From contig CAVYYV010000004.1 in NCBI GenBank assembly GCA_963772815.1, positions 310,001 to 374,000 on the forward strand: DNA of 64,000 nucleotides, written 5' to 3'. A program made the translations under genes and the position numbers. The notes below the pieces were generated by a model. That model saw only the letters and a program-made list of their open reading frames with translations, was not told the origin of the DNA and did no database searches. Positions within the stretch are counted from its first letter, which is position 1, and each line of letters starts with the position of its first letter. The stretch is from DATFFO01 sp963772815. GTDB lineage: Bacteria; Actinomycetota; Acidimicrobiia; Spongiisociales; ZC4RG35. Shown here one piece after another: positions 38,853 through 48,308 of this stretch.

Positions 38853-41800
38853 CACTCGGGATGCTCGGTCAGCCAGGCCGATCCGGGAGGGCAGAAGCGG
38901 GAGAATTCACACGAACGGCACGCGGACGATGGCTCAGGGTCGAACACGCCCTCGACAATGGCGCCGGCCAGTCCTTCGATGTGGGTTCTAGCCGACGTCA
39001 ACCAGCTCGCATCCGCATCCCTTGTCCTGACCTGCAGGCCATTGCCCAGGTACACGAAGCTGACGGATACCCGGGAGGGGAGGGGATGGCCGAAATCGAC
39101 TTGCTGTGTGGCCAGGGCGTAGGCCTCCAACTGGACCGGGAGCCAGGGATCCGACCGGGGCCGGCCGCTCTTGAAATCGACGATCTCCCACGCCTCCCCG
39201 ACATCGTCGGCGTAGATCGCGTCGATGCGGCCTCGCACCGCCAGGCCCGGCGGCGTGATGAACTGGAAAGGAACTTCCACCAGGACGGGCTTGCGTCGGG
39301 CGTAGGCGGAGCCGAGGTAGGCGGAGAAGGCGCTCCCCACCCCGCTCGGAACAGATTCGCCCTCCACGAGGTCGAAGCCGGCTTGGCCGGCGTCTTCGAG
39401 GGGGACCTGCCCCATGGCATGCAACTCGATTCGGCGGTGGACGTCTACGCCTCGTCGGGCGGCAGGATTGGGGCGACGCGGGAGCCGGTCGACCTGGCTC
39501 CAGTAGTAACGGCGCGGGCAGGCGGCGTAGGTAACCAGCCCGGTGACCGAGGTCGAGGGAGCGACAGACGGGGCCGATGGAGCTTCGGGCTCTTCTTCGA
39601 GTTCGAACAGACGTTGTTGGAACTCGCCCAGCCGGGCGGAAACCTGTCGCTCCAGGCCGGCGGACCGGGCTCTCTCCAGAGCGGCGCCCGGGTCCGAGAT
39701 GGCCTCTCTCAGCGCAGCCGGCCAGCCGTGGGGAAAGAGCGGGTCGGGAGCAGGCGTCGATCCCTCCAGCCGCAGCACCTCGGGACGGGGAGGAAGCGGA
39801 TCCCGGCCTAGATCCTCAACACCCTCGACTCCGGCCACCAGGTCGAGGAGTGGAGAGGGGTCGACCGGGTTCTGGGTCGGCGTTACCGCTCCGTACCAAG
39901 ACGCCCCGCTGAGAAGGAGGCGGTGGCGGGCGCGGGTGACGGCCACGTATGCCGTGCGCCACTCCTGACGCAAATGCCGTTGGCGAAGTAGATCCTCGGC
40001 GTCCTTCGGACAGGTCTCAGCGTCGAAATCGGGTGGATCGTCCAACCGGAAAGCGTGGGGAAGCCATTGGGGGCGGGTGTATGGGTTCTCGAAAGTGCCG
40101 GGTTTGGCAGGGAAGTTGCCCTTGGTGACCGAGGGGACGAAGACCACGTCCCACTCGAGGCCCTTGGCACGATGGATGGTGAGGAGTGCGACAGCTTCCT
40201 CACCGGACAGCCGGGCCGCGTCCAACTCGTCGGCCGGGTTCGACTCCATGACGTCGAGGTGATGTAGGAACGCCGCCAGCGACGGTCTTCCCTCCAGGGG
40301 GCTCCACTCGTCGGTCAGGTCGAGGAAGCGGTACAGGTTGAGACGGGCACTGAGGCGGCCGGCCGGACTGAGAGCCTCCACGTCCCTCCACGTGCCGGTC
40401 ACGTCGAGGATGAGGCGGGTCAATTCGCCCAGTGAGACACTCTGAGCCGCCTCCAGGAGTCGCCGGTACTCGGCCCTGAATCGAGTCAGGGTCTTGCGGA
40501 CCCGATCCGGCAAGTCCTGGATCTGTTCGAGGTGATCGAGGGCCTCGACCATGGTGTGACCGGGCAATCGCTCGTGATCGGCCTCGAGCTCCCGATTGGG
40601 ATCACCCCGGGTCACGACCCAGCGCGTGAGATGGGCCAGGTCACCGATGCCGAGACCGAAGCGGGGGCCCATCACGATGCGGAGCAGGGAGGGACCATCC
40701 TCTGGTGCATGCAGAATGCTCATCCAGGCCCGTATGTCGGCTACCTGGGGCACGGAGAGCAGGCCGCCCAGGTTGGCAACCTCGACCGGCACATCTCGCA
40801 AGCCGAGCGCATCGTGGATCAGGGCGATGTGGCGGTTCTTGCGGAAGAGGATCGCGATCTCGCTCCACGGCACCCCCGACTCGTGCAGGCGCACCACCTG
40901 GTCGGCGATCCAATCTGCCTCGGCCAGGGCGTCACCTGCCCATCGCACGCCCACCTTTCCCGGGCCGGCGCCCTTCCTGGCCTGGAGGCGGGGTGCATGC
41001 GGACGGATCCGGGCTCGGATCAGGTTGGCCACATCCAAGATCAGCCGGTCACTGCGCCGGTTGAGAGTGAGTTCGTGCCGCTGTGCAGGGCTGCCGTCGG
41101 CCTTGGGGAACTGGCTTGGGAAAGCTTCGAAATTGGCCGGGGTGGCGCCTCGCCACTCGTAGATTGTCTGGTCGGTGTCTCCTACCGCCACCACCGGGAA
41201 CCCGTCGCCGAACAGGTACTGGAGCATGACCCGCTGCGCGGGGTTGGTGTCCTGGTACTCGTCCAGGAGCACCACCCGGTATCGGTCCCGGATGCGTTCG
41301 CGTATGTCGGGGTGCTCGGCCAGGAGCCGGACGGCCGACGAGATGAGGTCGGCGTAGTCCACGACGCCCAGTCGGCGCTTCTCCTCCTGGTAGTCCTGCC
41401 AGGTTGCAAGCAGCTCCAGCCGCTCGGGCCAGGGCTCTTCGCCCGTGGCCGCCCGGGTGAATGATTGGGCGTCGACCAGGTGGTCACCGAGGGCAGCCCC
41501 GAGGCGCTGCACCTTTTCGATCGAGCCGTCCCAGGTGACGTCGAGATGGTGGAAGTCGCGGTGGCGCACGACCTCGAAGAGGAGCTGGCGCGCGAAGGTC
41601 GGCGTGATGACCGACGCTCCCCTCTCGATGCCCACCAGTGCTCCGAACTCGCTCACCACCTGGGCTGCGAAGCCGTGGTAGGTGTGCACTTCGGCCTCCC
41701 GTCCCGGCCCGAGATCGGCCGAGAGCAGGCCGCGGATGCGGTCGGCCAGCTCGCCTGCAGCCTTGTTGGTGAAGGTGATGCCGAGCACGGCCTCCGGTTC

Positions 41801-41938
41801 GACTCCGCCGGCGGTCGTGAGATGGTGGACCAGCATTGCGACTGTGGTTGTCTTTCCGGTTCCAGCACCGGCGGCGATGCGCATCGGCCCCAGAGGGGCA
41901 GAAAGGACCCGTTCCTGCTCGGGAGTCGGGTCGAGCAT
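38852..41938 (-). CDS. adnB: UvrD-type helicase with C-terminal RecB-like nuclease (AdnB-like)
   Basis: 1028 aa from the ATG at 41938, which overlaps the adnA stop. N-terminal superfamily 1 helicase: Walker A AAGAGTGKTTT (22-32), ITFTNKAA, Walker B LLDEYQDTNPAQR, GDTDQTIYEWRG, TIHRAKGLEWDVVF (motif V), and VAVTRARHRLL (motif VI). The C-terminal 280 residues are a PD-(D/E)XK nuclease with GRIDAIYAD and VDFKSG as catalytic Asp/Lys. A Cys cluster (AACPRRYYW, then CRSC and a last C near the end) probably binds 4Fe-4S. Paired with the upstream gene it matches the actinobacterial AdnAB double-strand-break resection machine; this subunit would be the active motor. The longer open frame to 42757 is a shadow of adnA. 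Confidence 0.82.
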   Translation of the reverse strand: MLDPTPEQERVLSAPLGPMRIAAGAGTGKTTTVAMLVHHLTTAGGVEPEAVLGITFTNKAAGELADRIRGLLSADLGPGREAEVHTYHGFAAQVVSEFGALVGIERGASVITPTFARQLLFEVVRHRDFHHLDVTWDGSIEKVQRLGAALGDHLVDAQSFTRAATGEEPWPERLELLATWQDYQEEKRRLGVVDYADLISSAVRLLAEHPDIRERIRDRYRVVLLDEYQDTNPAQRVMLQYLFGDGFPVVAVGDTDQTIYEWRGATPANFEAFPSQFPKADGSPAQRHELTLNRRSDRLILDVANLIRARIRPHAPRLQARKGAGPGKVGVRWAGDALAEADWIADQVVRLHESGVPWSEIAILFRKNRHIALIHDALGLRDVPVEVANLGGLLSVPQVADIRAWMSILHAPEDGPSLLRIVMGPRFGLGIGDLAHLTRWVVTRGDPNRELEADHERLPGHTMVEALDHLEQIQDLPDRVRKTLTRFRAEYRRLLEAAQSVSLGELTRLILDVTGTWRDVEALSPAGRLSARLNLYRFLDLTDEWSPLEGRPSLAAFLHHLDVMESNPADELDAARLSGEEAVALLTIHRAKGLEWDVVFVPSVTKGNFPAKPGTFENPYTRPQWLPHAFRLDDPPDFDAETCPKDAEDLLRQRHLRQEWRTAYVAVTRARHRLLLSGASWYGAVTPTQNPVDPSPLLDLVAGVEGVEDLGRDPLPPRPEVLRLEGSTPAPDPLFPHGWPAALREAISDPGAALERARSAGLERQVSARLGEFQQRLFELEEEPEAPSAPSVAPSTSVTGLVTYAACPRRYYWSQVDRLPRRPNPAARRGVDVHRRIELHAMGQVPLEDAGQAGFDLVEGESVPSGVGSAFSAYLGSAYARRKPVLVEVPFQFITPPGLAVRGRIDAIYADDVGEAWEIVDFKSGRPRSDPWLPVQLEAYALATQQVDFGHPLPSRVSVSFVYLGNGLQVRTRDADASWLTSARTHIEGLAGAIVEGVFDPEPSSACRSCEFSRFCPPGSAWLTEHPE

Positions 41939-44900
41939 CAGATGGACCTCCCTTCCGGCCAGGCGGGGCAGACCCGCCGGAACGCACACCGGTCGCAGTG
42001 CTTTCCCACCCGTGGTCTCCAGTCTTCGGCCTGGATGTGGTGGGCCACGTCCTCCAGGGTCTGGCGCACCGATTCCAGGCGGGTCATGTCGAAGGAAAAC
42101 GTCTTGCGGTTGCCCCTCGCCAGCGGATACCACAACTCGGCCCCGACCGGAGGTCCCACCTGGCTCAGCGCAGGATGCTCGGCGGCGGCGATGAGATAGA
42201 AGCCGAGCTGAAGCGATGTGCCGGCCTCCTTGAGCGTGGGTGCGCTCTTGGACGTCTTGTAGTCGACCACCTTTACGCCTCCAGGGGCCCGATCGATCCG
42301 GTCGGCGCGACCCACCCAATCGACGCCTCCGATCGAGGCGGACATGTCCAGTTCCAGCGCCACCGGGGGATCGTCTCCTCCCGGCCAGTTCCCGTAGATC
42401 TCTGCCAGGAGCTGCTCCGCTCGCCGGTACCAGGCACGGTTCATTTCCTGCGTGCCGAAATCGGCCTCTTCCTCCCATATCGCCTCCAGATGGACGATCG
42501 CCTGGTCGAGGTCGGCGTGCGGCCTGCCGGCCGCGAGGGCTCCACACTCGGCAAGCTCCAGGACGCGGTGGATGATCGACCCGAACGTCAGGTAGGGAGA
42601 CTCGGCGTCGACCGCCCGCAACCGCCGATCGAGGACATAGCGTCGAGGGCATTCGTCGTAGAGCATGGCCTGGCTGGGGGATAGGCGAAGATCGGGCCCG
42701 ATCACGCCCGTGCTCGGCCCCTGCTCGGGAACGCCGGCGAAGAACGACGGCTCCCATGCGGCCGTCGGTGAGACCAGCGCCCCCAGGGCGGCGAGGCGGT
42801 CGATGGGTGGCGCCGAGGGGTCAGCCAGGAAGCGGCGGAGGCGGGCCTCGGCTTCGGTGAGCGTGAGAGGGGCGAATCCGCTTTCGGTTGCTGGAGGCGG
42901 TGGGCCGACCCGGTCGAAAGTGTCCGTGCCCACTGCCGCCAGGATGAATCGGGATGGTCGCCGCTCACCCTCGTCTATCCCGGCTGTCGTGGCGGTCCAG
43001 ACAACGCGATGGCGGGCTCTGGTGGTGGCGGTGTAGGCGAGGCGCCGTTCCTCAGCGAGGCGAAAGACGGTCTGGGCGGCTGCGTCGGTGGTCAATCGGG
43101 GCGACAAGAGTTGGGCCTGGAGGAGTGCCCGATTGCGACGGCTGTCGGGGAACACTCCCTCTACGGCATCGGCTATGAACACAACATCGAATTCGAGACC
43201 CTTGGCCTGATGCAGGGTTGTGACCACGAGCCGGTCGCGCTCGGGCCGGCTGAAACTCAGCAGTGGGCTCTCTTCGAAATCGCCCGCCAGCATTGCCTCG
43301 AACCAGTCGGCGAGGCTCATGGCGGGGTCGCGGTCGGACTGACGTTCGAGCATGCGTGCCAGGGAAGTCCAAGCAGCCCTGTAGTCGCTTCGCTCAGGGT
43401 CCGTCACCAACGCTTCCAGGTGAGGCAGGTTGTCCCAGATGTGCCAGAACCCTTGCACGGCCGGCACCTCGGTCGCCCAGGTCGGGTCTTCCATGAGGTC
43501 GGCCAGCAGGCTCGATTCGGGAAGGTGTCGGCGGATCGTCTCGGGCCACGCTGAGCCAAGACGACGCTGTTGCCTGACGAGCTCTCTCTCCCGCCCCAGG
43601 GGAAGATGAAACAGGGGTCCCAGTAGGAGCCGACGGACGGCGCGTTGCCGATCCTCTGTCATGGGAGCCGCCCTGGCAAGGGTGACGACGTCGTGGATCA
43701 TCCGGACGCCGGGATGGTCGACGAGGCGCGTATCGGGGCGGTCGTGGAGGATTCGCCGTCGTTCGAGTGCACGGGAGAGCTCCGGGAGCAGATGGCGCGT
43801 GGACCGCACCACGACGGCCATGCTGGCCAGCGGGAGCTGGTCTGCCCGGTGCAATCGCTCGACTTCGGCAGCTATCCACTCGGCCTCGGCCGACCGCTGG
43901 TCGAATGTGTACGCCTCGACGGATCCCGGGTGCCCGGCCGGCACCACCTCGAGCCGGGGAAGGTCGTCGGCCGGGTTGGGGGCGACCAGGCGTCGGGCTG
44001 ACTCGAGTATCGCTTCGGGCACACGAAGCGATCGGGAGAGCAAGAACACGGTCGGATCCAGGTCCGATTGGTGCTGAAGCCTCTCGATGAATCCCTCCAC
44101 GTTGTCGAGGTCGGCGCCCCGAAACGAGTACACGGACTGATGGGGATCGGCGGCCACCGTGATATTTCCTCGGGGCCCGGCGACGGATTCCGCCAACCTG
44201 GTTTGGACCGGCGACGTGTCCTGGTACTCGTCCACCACCACGTACTGGAATTGCCCGATGTGCTCGCCCCTCGAGACCACATCGACTGCTTCCAAGAGGA
44301 GAGTTCCGTAGTCGACCCGTTCCATACGGCGCAGGGTGTCTCGGTAGGAAGCGAGGAACGAGGGAAGGGCGCGCCAATCGGACCGGCGGTCGGCGAGTTC
44401 GGCCAACTGGGCCGGCGTGAGCAGTCGCTCCTGGCATCGCATGACGAAATCGGCCACTTCGGAGGCGAATGTCGTCGTGGAGAGCAGAGGGCGGAAGGAG
44501 GGCGGCCAACGGGACTCGTCCTCGGAAGAGAGGAGCTCACCGACCAGCCGGACCTGTTCGGGCCCCGTCATCAAGACCGGCATGTCTTCTCCACGGGCCG
44601 CCCGACTGGTCTCGACGATACGGTGAGCGAATGAGTGGAAGGTGGTTGCCGTGGCGCCCGAAGCGGGCCGGGTGAGAAGGTCCTCGATGCGTCCTTCCAA
44701 CTCGGCGGCCGCCCGCCGGGAGAAGGTCAGGACGACTACTGCGGCGGCGGGTATCCCGGCCTCGACGAGATGGGCAGCTCGACGGGCCAAGAATTGGGTC
44801 TTGCCGGTTCCGGGCCCGGCCAGCACCAGTTGGGGGCCGGTGACCGACGTCACGGCCCAATCCCAGTCGTCAGGATGGGCCAGCGTGTGAGTGGATGCAG

Positions 44901-44955
44901 TCGGCGGCACAGCTGGTGCGATGTTAGGGAGGGCCGCCGGCGTCGCCGAGGGCAT
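41938..44955 (-). CDS. adnA: UvrD-type helicase-nuclease, partner subunit (AdnA-like)
   Basis: 1005 aa. N-terminal SF1 helicase with Walker A AGPGTGKT (46-53), VLTFSRRAAAELEGRI, VVVDEYQDTSPVQTR, ADPHQSVYSFRGAD, TTLHQAKGLEFDVVF and AYTATTRARHRVV. The C-terminus is a RecB-family nuclease with GRADRID and VVDYKTSK, plus a Cys cluster (DECPRRYV and HCDRCAFRRVC) of the AddB/Cas4 kind. In mycobacteria adnA lies upstream of adnB as here, so I assign A and B by order. Both motors keep their Walker motifs. The gene follows a short ORF by six bases. Confidence 0.8.
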   Translation of the reverse strand: MPSATPAALPNIAPAVPPTASTHTLAHPDDWDWAVTSVTGPQLVLAGPGTGKTQFLARRAAHLVEAGIPAAAVVVLTFSRRAAAELEGRIEDLLTRPASGATATTFHSFAHRIVETSRAARGEDMPVLMTGPEQVRLVGELLSSEDESRWPPSFRPLLSTTTFASEVADFVMRCQERLLTPAQLAELADRRSDWRALPSFLASYRDTLRRMERVDYGTLLLEAVDVVSRGEHIGQFQYVVVDEYQDTSPVQTRLAESVAGPRGNITVAADPHQSVYSFRGADLDNVEGFIERLQHQSDLDPTVFLLSRSLRVPEAILESARRLVAPNPADDLPRLEVVPAGHPGSVEAYTFDQRSAEAEWIAAEVERLHRADQLPLASMAVVVRSTRHLLPELSRALERRRILHDRPDTRLVDHPGVRMIHDVVTLARAAPMTEDRQRAVRRLLLGPLFHLPLGRERELVRQQRRLGSAWPETIRRHLPESSLLADLMEDPTWATEVPAVQGFWHIWDNLPHLEALVTDPERSDYRAAWTSLARMLERQSDRDPAMSLADWFEAMLAGDFEESPLLSFSRPERDRLVVTTLHQAKGLEFDVVFIADAVEGVFPDSRRNRALLQAQLLSPRLTTDAAAQTVFRLAEERRLAYTATTRARHRVVWTATTAGIDEGERRPSRFILAAVGTDTFDRVGPPPPATESGFAPLTLTEAEARLRRFLADPSAPPIDRLAALGALVSPTAAWEPSFFAGVPEQGPSTGVIGPDLRLSPSQAMLYDECPRRYVLDRRLRAVDAESPYLTFGSIIHRVLELAECGALAAGRPHADLDQAIVHLEAIWEEEADFGTQEMNRAWYRRAEQLLAEIYGNWPGGDDPPVALELDMSASIGGVDWVGRADRIDRAPGGVKVVDYKTSKSAPTLKEAGTSLQLGFYLIAAAEHPALSQVGPPVGAELWYPLARGNRKTFSFDMTRLESVRQTLEDVAHHIQAEDWRPRVGKHCDRCAFRRVCPAWPEGRSI

Positions 44956-44960
44956 GACGC

Positions 44961-45191
44961 TCAGGCGGCCTCTGCCACCCCATGGGAATGATTGGGCGCG
45001 GTATCTGTCGCGTCTCGAACCCCCACGAACGACGACTCGCCCACCACCTCGAAGCTGATCCCGGCCGCGGCCAGGTTGGCAATAGCCGCCGCAAAATGCT
45101 CAGAACCGAGGCCGTGCCCGGGTGGCGGCGGGGAGTCCGGGCGAACAGCTGACTGCAGTTGGAAATCGGGAAGTGGTTCGTGCTCATTCAT
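44961..45191 (-). CDS. Small hypothetical protein upstream of adnA
   Basis: 76 aa from the ATG at 45191, ending 6 bases before adnA. It is Pro/Ala-rich at first, then has a plausible strand-helix-strand segment (HFAAAIANLAAAGISFEVVG). No known family and no clear Shine-Dalgarno, so it may be spurious. Its position as the first ORF of the adnA-adnB-plsY run is the main support. Confidence 0.35.
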   Translation of the reverse strand: MNEHEPLPDFQLQSAVRPDSPPPPGHGLGSEHFAAAIANLAAAGISFEVVGESSFVGVRDATDTAPNHSHGVAEAA

Positions 45192-45221
45192 GCCCCGGAA
45201 CCTATCTGAGGGGTGTGACAT

Positions 45222-45517
45222 TTAATTTCGGTGGGGCGTTCCGAAGGAGCGGATAGGTTTGCTGGGGCCGGTTCGTTTGGTGCGGCAGGGACTGTGACTG
45301 GAGCGGACGTGATGTTCGACTCCTCAAATCTGACCGTTGGTCAAACGAACTCCCCGGCACACGTGGATACCGTTTCGGGAACTCGACGGCCGACGTGGAA
45401 TGTTGGACCTCTATTTCGGGAATGTCCGGGTTGGACACGTCCCGCCTCTTCGGATCGTGTGCAGCCGGCCCAGACGAACTCCGGCTGGATGGATAGACCG
45501 CGTGTGAAGGAGGCGTG
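45222..45517 (+). ncRNA. Candidate bridge RNA (seekRNA) in the IS110 leader
   Basis: The leader between the left end and the transposase start has no protein-like frame but contains structure. A perfect 9-bp stem pairs 45271-45279 with 45342-45350, and an 8-bp stem pairs 45199-45206 with 45252-45259 across the presumed left boundary. In IS110-group elements the guide RNA that specifies target and donor DNA is transcribed from this position. The RNA limits and loops have not been folded computationally. Confidence 0.45.
45271..45350 (+). repeat. 9-bp inverted repeat bounding an 80-base stem-loop
   Basis: Arms GTTCGTTTG (45271-45279) and CAAACGAAC (45342-45350) are perfectly complementary and enclose 62 bases. 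It sits in the IS110 leader and is probably a base stem of the candidate bridge RNA. Confidence 0.6.
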
Positions 45518-46930
45518 ATGGTCTTGTATCTGGGTATTGATGTGGCGTGTGTGGCAGCTCACCGGGCGAGCCTGGCCGATGAGCGGGGTCGGTTCTCGTG
45601 GTCGGGCTGGCGGTTCCACTCTCGTCTGGAGGAGCTGGAGCGGCTGTGGGAGAGGATCCCCGACGGCGCTGAGGTGACGGCGATCATGGAGCCAACGAGG
45701 AATGCGTGGGTGCCGTTGGGGTCGTGGCTGCGGGCCCGGGGCGCCAAGGTGGTGTTGGTCCCTCCGGAACAGTCGGCTGATCTTCGGGACTATTACAACA
45801 AGCACACCAAGACCGACCGTCTGGATTCGAGAGTGCTGGCTCGGCTTCCCCTGTTGCATCCCGAGGGTCTGATACCTGAGAACGGTTCCGGAGCCGCCGA
45901 CCCGTTGAAGAGAGCCGTCAGGCAACGGTCGAGCCTGTTGAAACGTCGTGTCGCCGCCATGCAGCGTCTCGACGCCTATCTGGAACTGTTGGGTCCGTCA
46001 TGGTCTGACACGTTGGGGTCTGGCGACTACGGCAAGGCCGCTCTGGCCGTCCTGGAACGGTGGGCCGACCCTCGAGCAGTGAAACGAGCAGGCAGGAAAC
46101 GGATCACAACCCGGATGATCCGGGTTAGCCGTGGTGGCTGGCGGGAAGACCGAGCCGACAGGCTCCTCGCCGCAGCCGACGAGACACTGGAATTGTGGGC
46201 ACATGGCGGAATCGACTTCGCCGAACTCGCCGAAGACGTCGCCGCCGAAGTCCGGGTCATCAACACGCTCAACACTGAGATCGCCAACCTGGACGAACGG
46301 ATCGAAGTGCTCTACGCCAAAGCCGACCCCGACGGGATCGTCATCTCCGCTCCAGGAGTGGCGGTCACCTCGGCGGCTGGAATCCTGGGACGTGTCGGAG
46401 ACATGAACCGGTTCGACAGCCTCGCTGGGGTGAGAGCCTTCACAGGGATGGTGCCCAAGGTCGACCAGTCCGGATTGACCGCCAACCCCCACAAGGGAAT
46501 CACCAAGAAAGGCGACCCAGGACTACGACAGGCTCTCTTCCTTGCCGCTGACGCCGCCCGCAAAGTCGACCCCACCCTGGCTGCCCGATACCACCGACTC
46601 ATGACCACAGCAGGAAAACACCACGTGTCGGCGGTATGCGCCGTCGCCACCGTGCTCATCACCCGCATCGGCGCCTGCTGGCGCAACGGCGAGCACTATG
46701 TGCTCCGAGACGTCAACGGTCGCGAAATCAGCGAAGCCGAAGGCCGAGCCATCTGCACAGACCGTTACCGAGTCGACTCAGCGACCCGAGCTGCTCGACG
46801 AGCCACTAGCCAAGCCAAAAGCCTGAAACTACGGACGAGCCGGCGCAAAAAGGAGTCGACCAAAGCCGCTCCGACGTCCGACCCGTCCACGGTCAAAGAT
46901 ACCGACCAGCAGGTCGCCGAAACCGCTTGA
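45518..46930 (+). CDS. IS110 family transposase (recombinase)
   Basis: 470 aa from the ATG at 45518; a GTG one codon earlier shares the same AAGGAGG. The N-terminal RuvC-like DEDD domain has Asp in LGIDVA (about 7), Glu in IMEPTRNAW (about 58) and Asp residues in HTKTDRLDSRVLA (about 96-108). The C-terminal transposase_20 domain has SAPGVAVTSAAGILG and DMNRFDSLAGVRAFTGMVPKVDQSG, with the Ser-containing tail region downstream to NPHKGITKKGDPGLRQAL. Both parts are intact, so the element may still move. The extra basic, Lys/Ser-rich C-terminal tail (about 415-470) is longer than usual. Confidence 0.92.
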   Translation: MVLYLGIDVACVAAHRASLADERGRFSWSGWRFHSRLEELERLWERIPDGAEVTAIMEPTRNAWVPLGSWLRARGAKVVLVPPEQSADLRDYYNKHTKTDRLDSRVLARLPLLHPEGLIPENGSGAADPLKRAVRQRSSLLKRRVAAMQRLDAYLELLGPSWSDTLGSGDYGKAALAVLERWADPRAVKRAGRKRITTRMIRVSRGGWREDRADRLLAAADETLELWAHGGIDFAELAEDVAAEVRVINTLNTEIANLDERIEVLYAKADPDGIVISAPGVAVTSAAGILGRVGDMNRFDSLAGVRAFTGMVPKVDQSGLTANPHKGITKKGDPGLRQALFLAADAARKVDPTLAARYHRLMTTAGKHHVSAVCAVATVLITRIGACWRNGEHYVLRDVNGREISEAEGRAICTDRYRVDSATRAARRATSQAKSLKLRTSRRKKESTKAAPTSDPSTVKDTDQQVAETA

Positions 46931-47021
46931 CATGCCTTAGGAACTCATTCTTGCGTGGTGGTAGGGCGGGCATGGCTGGACCGACTGAGTTAGCGTGAGA
47001 GGATCCGACCTGAAGGCGTAG

Positions 47022-48299
47022 ATGACGGACGTGGACGGCAACATGATGGAGTGGGAATCTCCCATGTATCGGGAGGCGGTTGGCCAGTTCAACCGCGTAG
47101 CCGGGCTCATGGGGTTGGACGACAACGTCACCGAGCGCCTCCGGTTCCCCCAGAAGGCAACCGTGGTCACTTTCCCTTTCCGGCACGACAACTACCGAGA
47201 CGTCGACACCCTGTTCGGCTATCGAGTCCAACACCTCACCACGATGGGGCCCACCAAGGGGGGTATCAGGTTCGCCGGTGACGTGAACCTGGGAGAGGTG
47301 GCCGCACTGGCCATGCTCATGACCTGGAAGTGCGCCATCGTGGGTGTGCCCTTCGGGGGAGCCAAGGGCGGTGTCAGAGTCGACCCGATGAAGCTGTCGC
47401 GTGCTGAGCTGCAAAGGGTGACTCGGCGCTTCACGATGGAGATCATCAACGTGATCGGTCCCGACACGGACATTCCCGCTCCCGACATGGGGACCAATGA
47501 GCAAGTCATGGCGTGGCTCATGGACACATACAGCCAACATGTGGGCCACTCGGTGCCTGCGATCGTCACCGGCAAGCCACCCGCCCTGGGCGGAAGCGTG
47601 GCCCGGCGTGAGGCCACGGGTCGTGGCCTGATGTTCCTCCTACCCCAGGCCGCTCACTATGTAGGAATGGATCCATCCAATGCCCGCGTGGTGGTGCAGG
47701 GGTTCGGCAACGTTGGTCGATACGCAGCGGTGGCGGCTTCCGAGATGGGCTGCCGTGTGGTGGCGGTCTCGGACATCTCGGGAACCATCTACGACGAGAA
47801 CGGGCTCGACATCGCCAACGCGAGCAAGTGGGTCGACCAGAACCGTCTCCTGGAGGGGTACCCAGACGCCGAGCATCTGGACGGCGCGTCTCTTTTCCGG
47901 CTCCCCTGCGATGTGCTGGTCCCGGCGGCCTTGCAGGGAGTCGTCACGAAGGACAACGCCGACGACATCCAGGCTCGAATCATCATCGAAGGCGCCAACA
48001 ACCCGACCAACCTCGATGCCAACGACATGCTCCGGGACAGAGGGGTGTTCATCGTCCCTGACGTTCTCGCCAACGCCGGCGGGGTGACCGTCAGCTACTT
48101 CGAATGGGTGCAGGACGTCCAGAAGTACTTCTGGTCGGAGAACGAGATCGTGGGCCGCCTGCGCGAGATCATGACGCGGGCATTCGACGATGTGCTCTCC
48201 ATCGCCAACGCCGAGGGGGTGGAGATGCGAACCGCAGCCCTGATCAAGGGGATCAGGCGAGTTGCCGACGCCAAGCTGGTGCGGGGAATCTTTCCCTGA
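47022..48299 (+). CDS. Glutamate dehydrogenase (Glu/Leu/Phe/Val dehydrogenase family)
   Basis: 425 aa, usual for the hexameric GDH50-type enzyme. Catalytic-domain motifs are PTKGGIRF (about 76-83), GGAKGGVRVDP and PAPDMGTNEQVMAW with the active Lys and Asp. The Rossmann domain begins at RVVVQGFGNVGRYAA (about 224-238). It interconverts glutamate and 2-oxoglutarate. The start at 47022 has GAAGG five bases upstream. Two Met residues (MMEW) soon after are less likely starts. The promoter must lie between the IS element and 47022, so the insertion may have altered its control. Coenzyme preference (NAD or NADP) was not read. Confidence 0.92.
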   Translation: MTDVDGNMMEWESPMYREAVGQFNRVAGLMGLDDNVTERLRFPQKATVVTFPFRHDNYRDVDTLFGYRVQHLTTMGPTKGGIRFAGDVNLGEVAALAMLMTWKCAIVGVPFGGAKGGVRVDPMKLSRAELQRVTRRFTMEIINVIGPDTDIPAPDMGTNEQVMAWLMDTYSQHVGHSVPAIVTGKPPALGGSVARREATGRGLMFLLPQAAHYVGMDPSNARVVVQGFGNVGRYAAVAASEMGCRVVAVSDISGTIYDENGLDIANASKWVDQNRLLEGYPDAEHLDGASLFRLPCDVLVPAALQGVVTKDNADDIQARIIIEGANNPTNLDANDMLRDRGVFIVPDVLANAGGVTVSYFEWVQDVQKYFWSENEIVGRLREIMTRAFDDVLSIANAEGVEMRTAALIKGIRRVADAKLVRGIFP

Positions 48300-48308
48300 C
48301 CAGTGGGC

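Larger units (their letters stand above)
45210..46945 (+). mobile_element. IS110-family insertion sequence
   Basis: A 471-codon DEDD transposase with about 300 bases of non-coding leader, between the adnA operon and gdh. Exact ends cannot be set by eye: IS110 elements lack long terminal inverted repeats and often make no target duplication. A TGACAT hexamer occurs near both candidate ends (45216-45221 and 46928-46933), which is weak evidence. Boundaries given are estimates. Confidence 0.7.

Noticed and set aside
38852..42757. A 1301-codon open frame extending adnB upstream
   Set aside because: The first 270 codons are Arg/Pro/Gly-rich and lie antiphase over the adnA nuclease domain. The true protein starts at the ATG at 41938 that overlaps the adnA stop.
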